Below are positions 5,092 through 5,503 of a stretch of DNA of 5,503 bases, piece after piece; the first letter of the stretch is position 1; each line of letters begins with the position of its first letter. The DNA is from Candidatus Iainarchaeum sp. (GTDB lineage: Archaea; Iainarchaeota; Iainarchaeia; Iainarchaeales; JAAZKV01). The translations under genes were made by a program, and so were the position numbers. The notes under the pieces are model-generated. The model did not search any database and had not been told where the DNA came from. It saw nothing but the letters and a program-made list of their open reading frames with translations. Where the stretch lies: the NCBI GenBank assembly GCA_026397035.1, contig JAPLVQ010000076.1, forward strand, positions 544-6,046, given 5' to 3'.

Positions 5092-5503
5092 TGAAAAAGC
5101 TTTACAAAAAAATATTGAATAAAATCACTCCTAGCGCAAAAGAAATACTTGCTGAAAAAAAGCTTGTTGAAGAAATCCGCAAGAAAATCGCTAAAATTGA
5201 AGGGAAACACTCGCACTTAGAATGGTGCGGCAGTAGCGCACGAGGCACACACTTACGCGGAGACCGGGATTTAGATTTATTTGTAATGTTTGATAAAACA
5301 CTTCCCCCTGAAGAACTTGAAAAAGAAGGACTAAGAGTAGGTAAAAGCATCTTTCGGGGACACACTTGGGAAATGGCTTACTCACAACATCCTTACATTA
5401 GAGGGAAAATAAAAGGATTTGAAGTAGAAATCGTGCCATCCTATATTGTAGCAAGCGGAGCGGAAAAACAAAGCGCTGTGGATAGAACACCATTTCATAA
5501 CAA
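5091..5503 (+). CDS. cca: Archaeal (class I) CCA-adding tRNA nucleotidyltransferase, 5' part
   Basis: The enzyme adds or repairs the 3' CCA of tRNA from CTP and ATP without a nucleic acid template. The first 137 residues are present; the frame is open at the right edge, so about two thirds of a normal protein (roughly 430-450 residues) is missing. Visible family features: a basic helical N-terminus; the nucleotidyltransferase signature GSSARGTHLRGDRDLDLFV (47-65), whose D60 and D62 correspond to the first two metal-binding carboxylates (E59 and D61 of the Archaeoglobus enzyme); HTWEMAYSQHPYIRG (91-105); EVEIVPSY (111-118), containing the third carboxylate position; and SAVDRTPFH (128-136), a hallmark of the archaeal class. 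Odd: the third carboxylate, normally Asp (VDVVP/VDIVP), is Glu113. The start is ATG 5091 with GAAGGA upstream. It is divergent from the ATPase gene. Confidence 0.93.
   Translation, partial: MKKLYKKILNKITPSAKEILAEKKLVEEIRKKIAKIEGKHSHLEWCGSSARGTHLRGDRDLDLFVMFDKTLPPEELEKEGLRVGKSIFRGHTWEMAYSQHPYIRGKIKGFEVEIVPSYIVASGAEKQSAVDRTPFHN

Noticed and set aside
4971..5385. Minus-strand open frames opposite the CCA gene start
   Set aside because: They lie opposite conserved CCA-enzyme motifs, and their Phe/Ser/Cys-rich translation is what the complement of A-rich coding DNA gives.
1..5503. Mobile element, CRISPR array or toxin-antitoxin pair
   Set aside because: No transposase or recombinase motifs, no regularly spaced repeats, no long terminal inverted repeats and no paired small ORFs with recognisable toxin features were seen on either strand.

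Overview
This AT-rich window most likely comes from an archaeon. The evidence is a stand-alone archaeal-type Elp3, a Taw3/TYW3 wyosine enzyme, a class I (archaeal-type) CCA-adding enzyme, a FlaI/TadA-like secretion ATPase with the archaeal C-terminal extension, and a TATA box at near-leaderless distance from a start codon. Compact spacing, small divergent proteins and several departures from family motifs would suit a DPANN-type or other reduced lineage. That placement is inference; no rRNA or ribosomal protein gene is present to confirm it.

Layout, left to right. Positions 2-157 (+) hold the lysine-rich 3' end of an unidentified gene cut by the window edge. A 117-bp convergent spacer follows, with a perfect 14-bp AT palindrome. 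On the minus strand a two-gene unit is read right to left: a small secreted, probably C-terminally anchored, beta-rich protein (2645-1872), then elp3 (1861-275) after only 10 bp. Divergent to it, across a 47-bp spacer, is taw3 (2693-3313, +). A 74-bp convergent spacer separates taw3 from a secretion ATPase gene (4917-3388, -) that has its own TATA box. Divergent from the ATPase, across a 173-bp spacer holding a possible 10-codon leader ORF, the CCA-adding enzyme starts at 5091 (+) and runs off the right edge.

Three of the five identifiable genes act on tRNA: Elp3 on wobble U34, Taw3 on G37 of tRNA-Phe, and the CCA enzyme on the 3' end. They lie in different transcription units, so this is loose clustering and not one operon. 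The other two are envelope-related: a predicted exported protein, and a pilus/archaellum-type motor ATPase without its usual membrane partner in view.

I see no mobile element, CRISPR array, tRNA or rRNA gene. I do not see a clearly new multi-gene system. The points most worth a second look are the altered Elp3 radical-SAM motifs, the leader ORF overlapping the CCA start, the orphan ATPase, the pairing of a secreted protein with elp3, and a strand-wide excess of A over T that does not follow gene direction.
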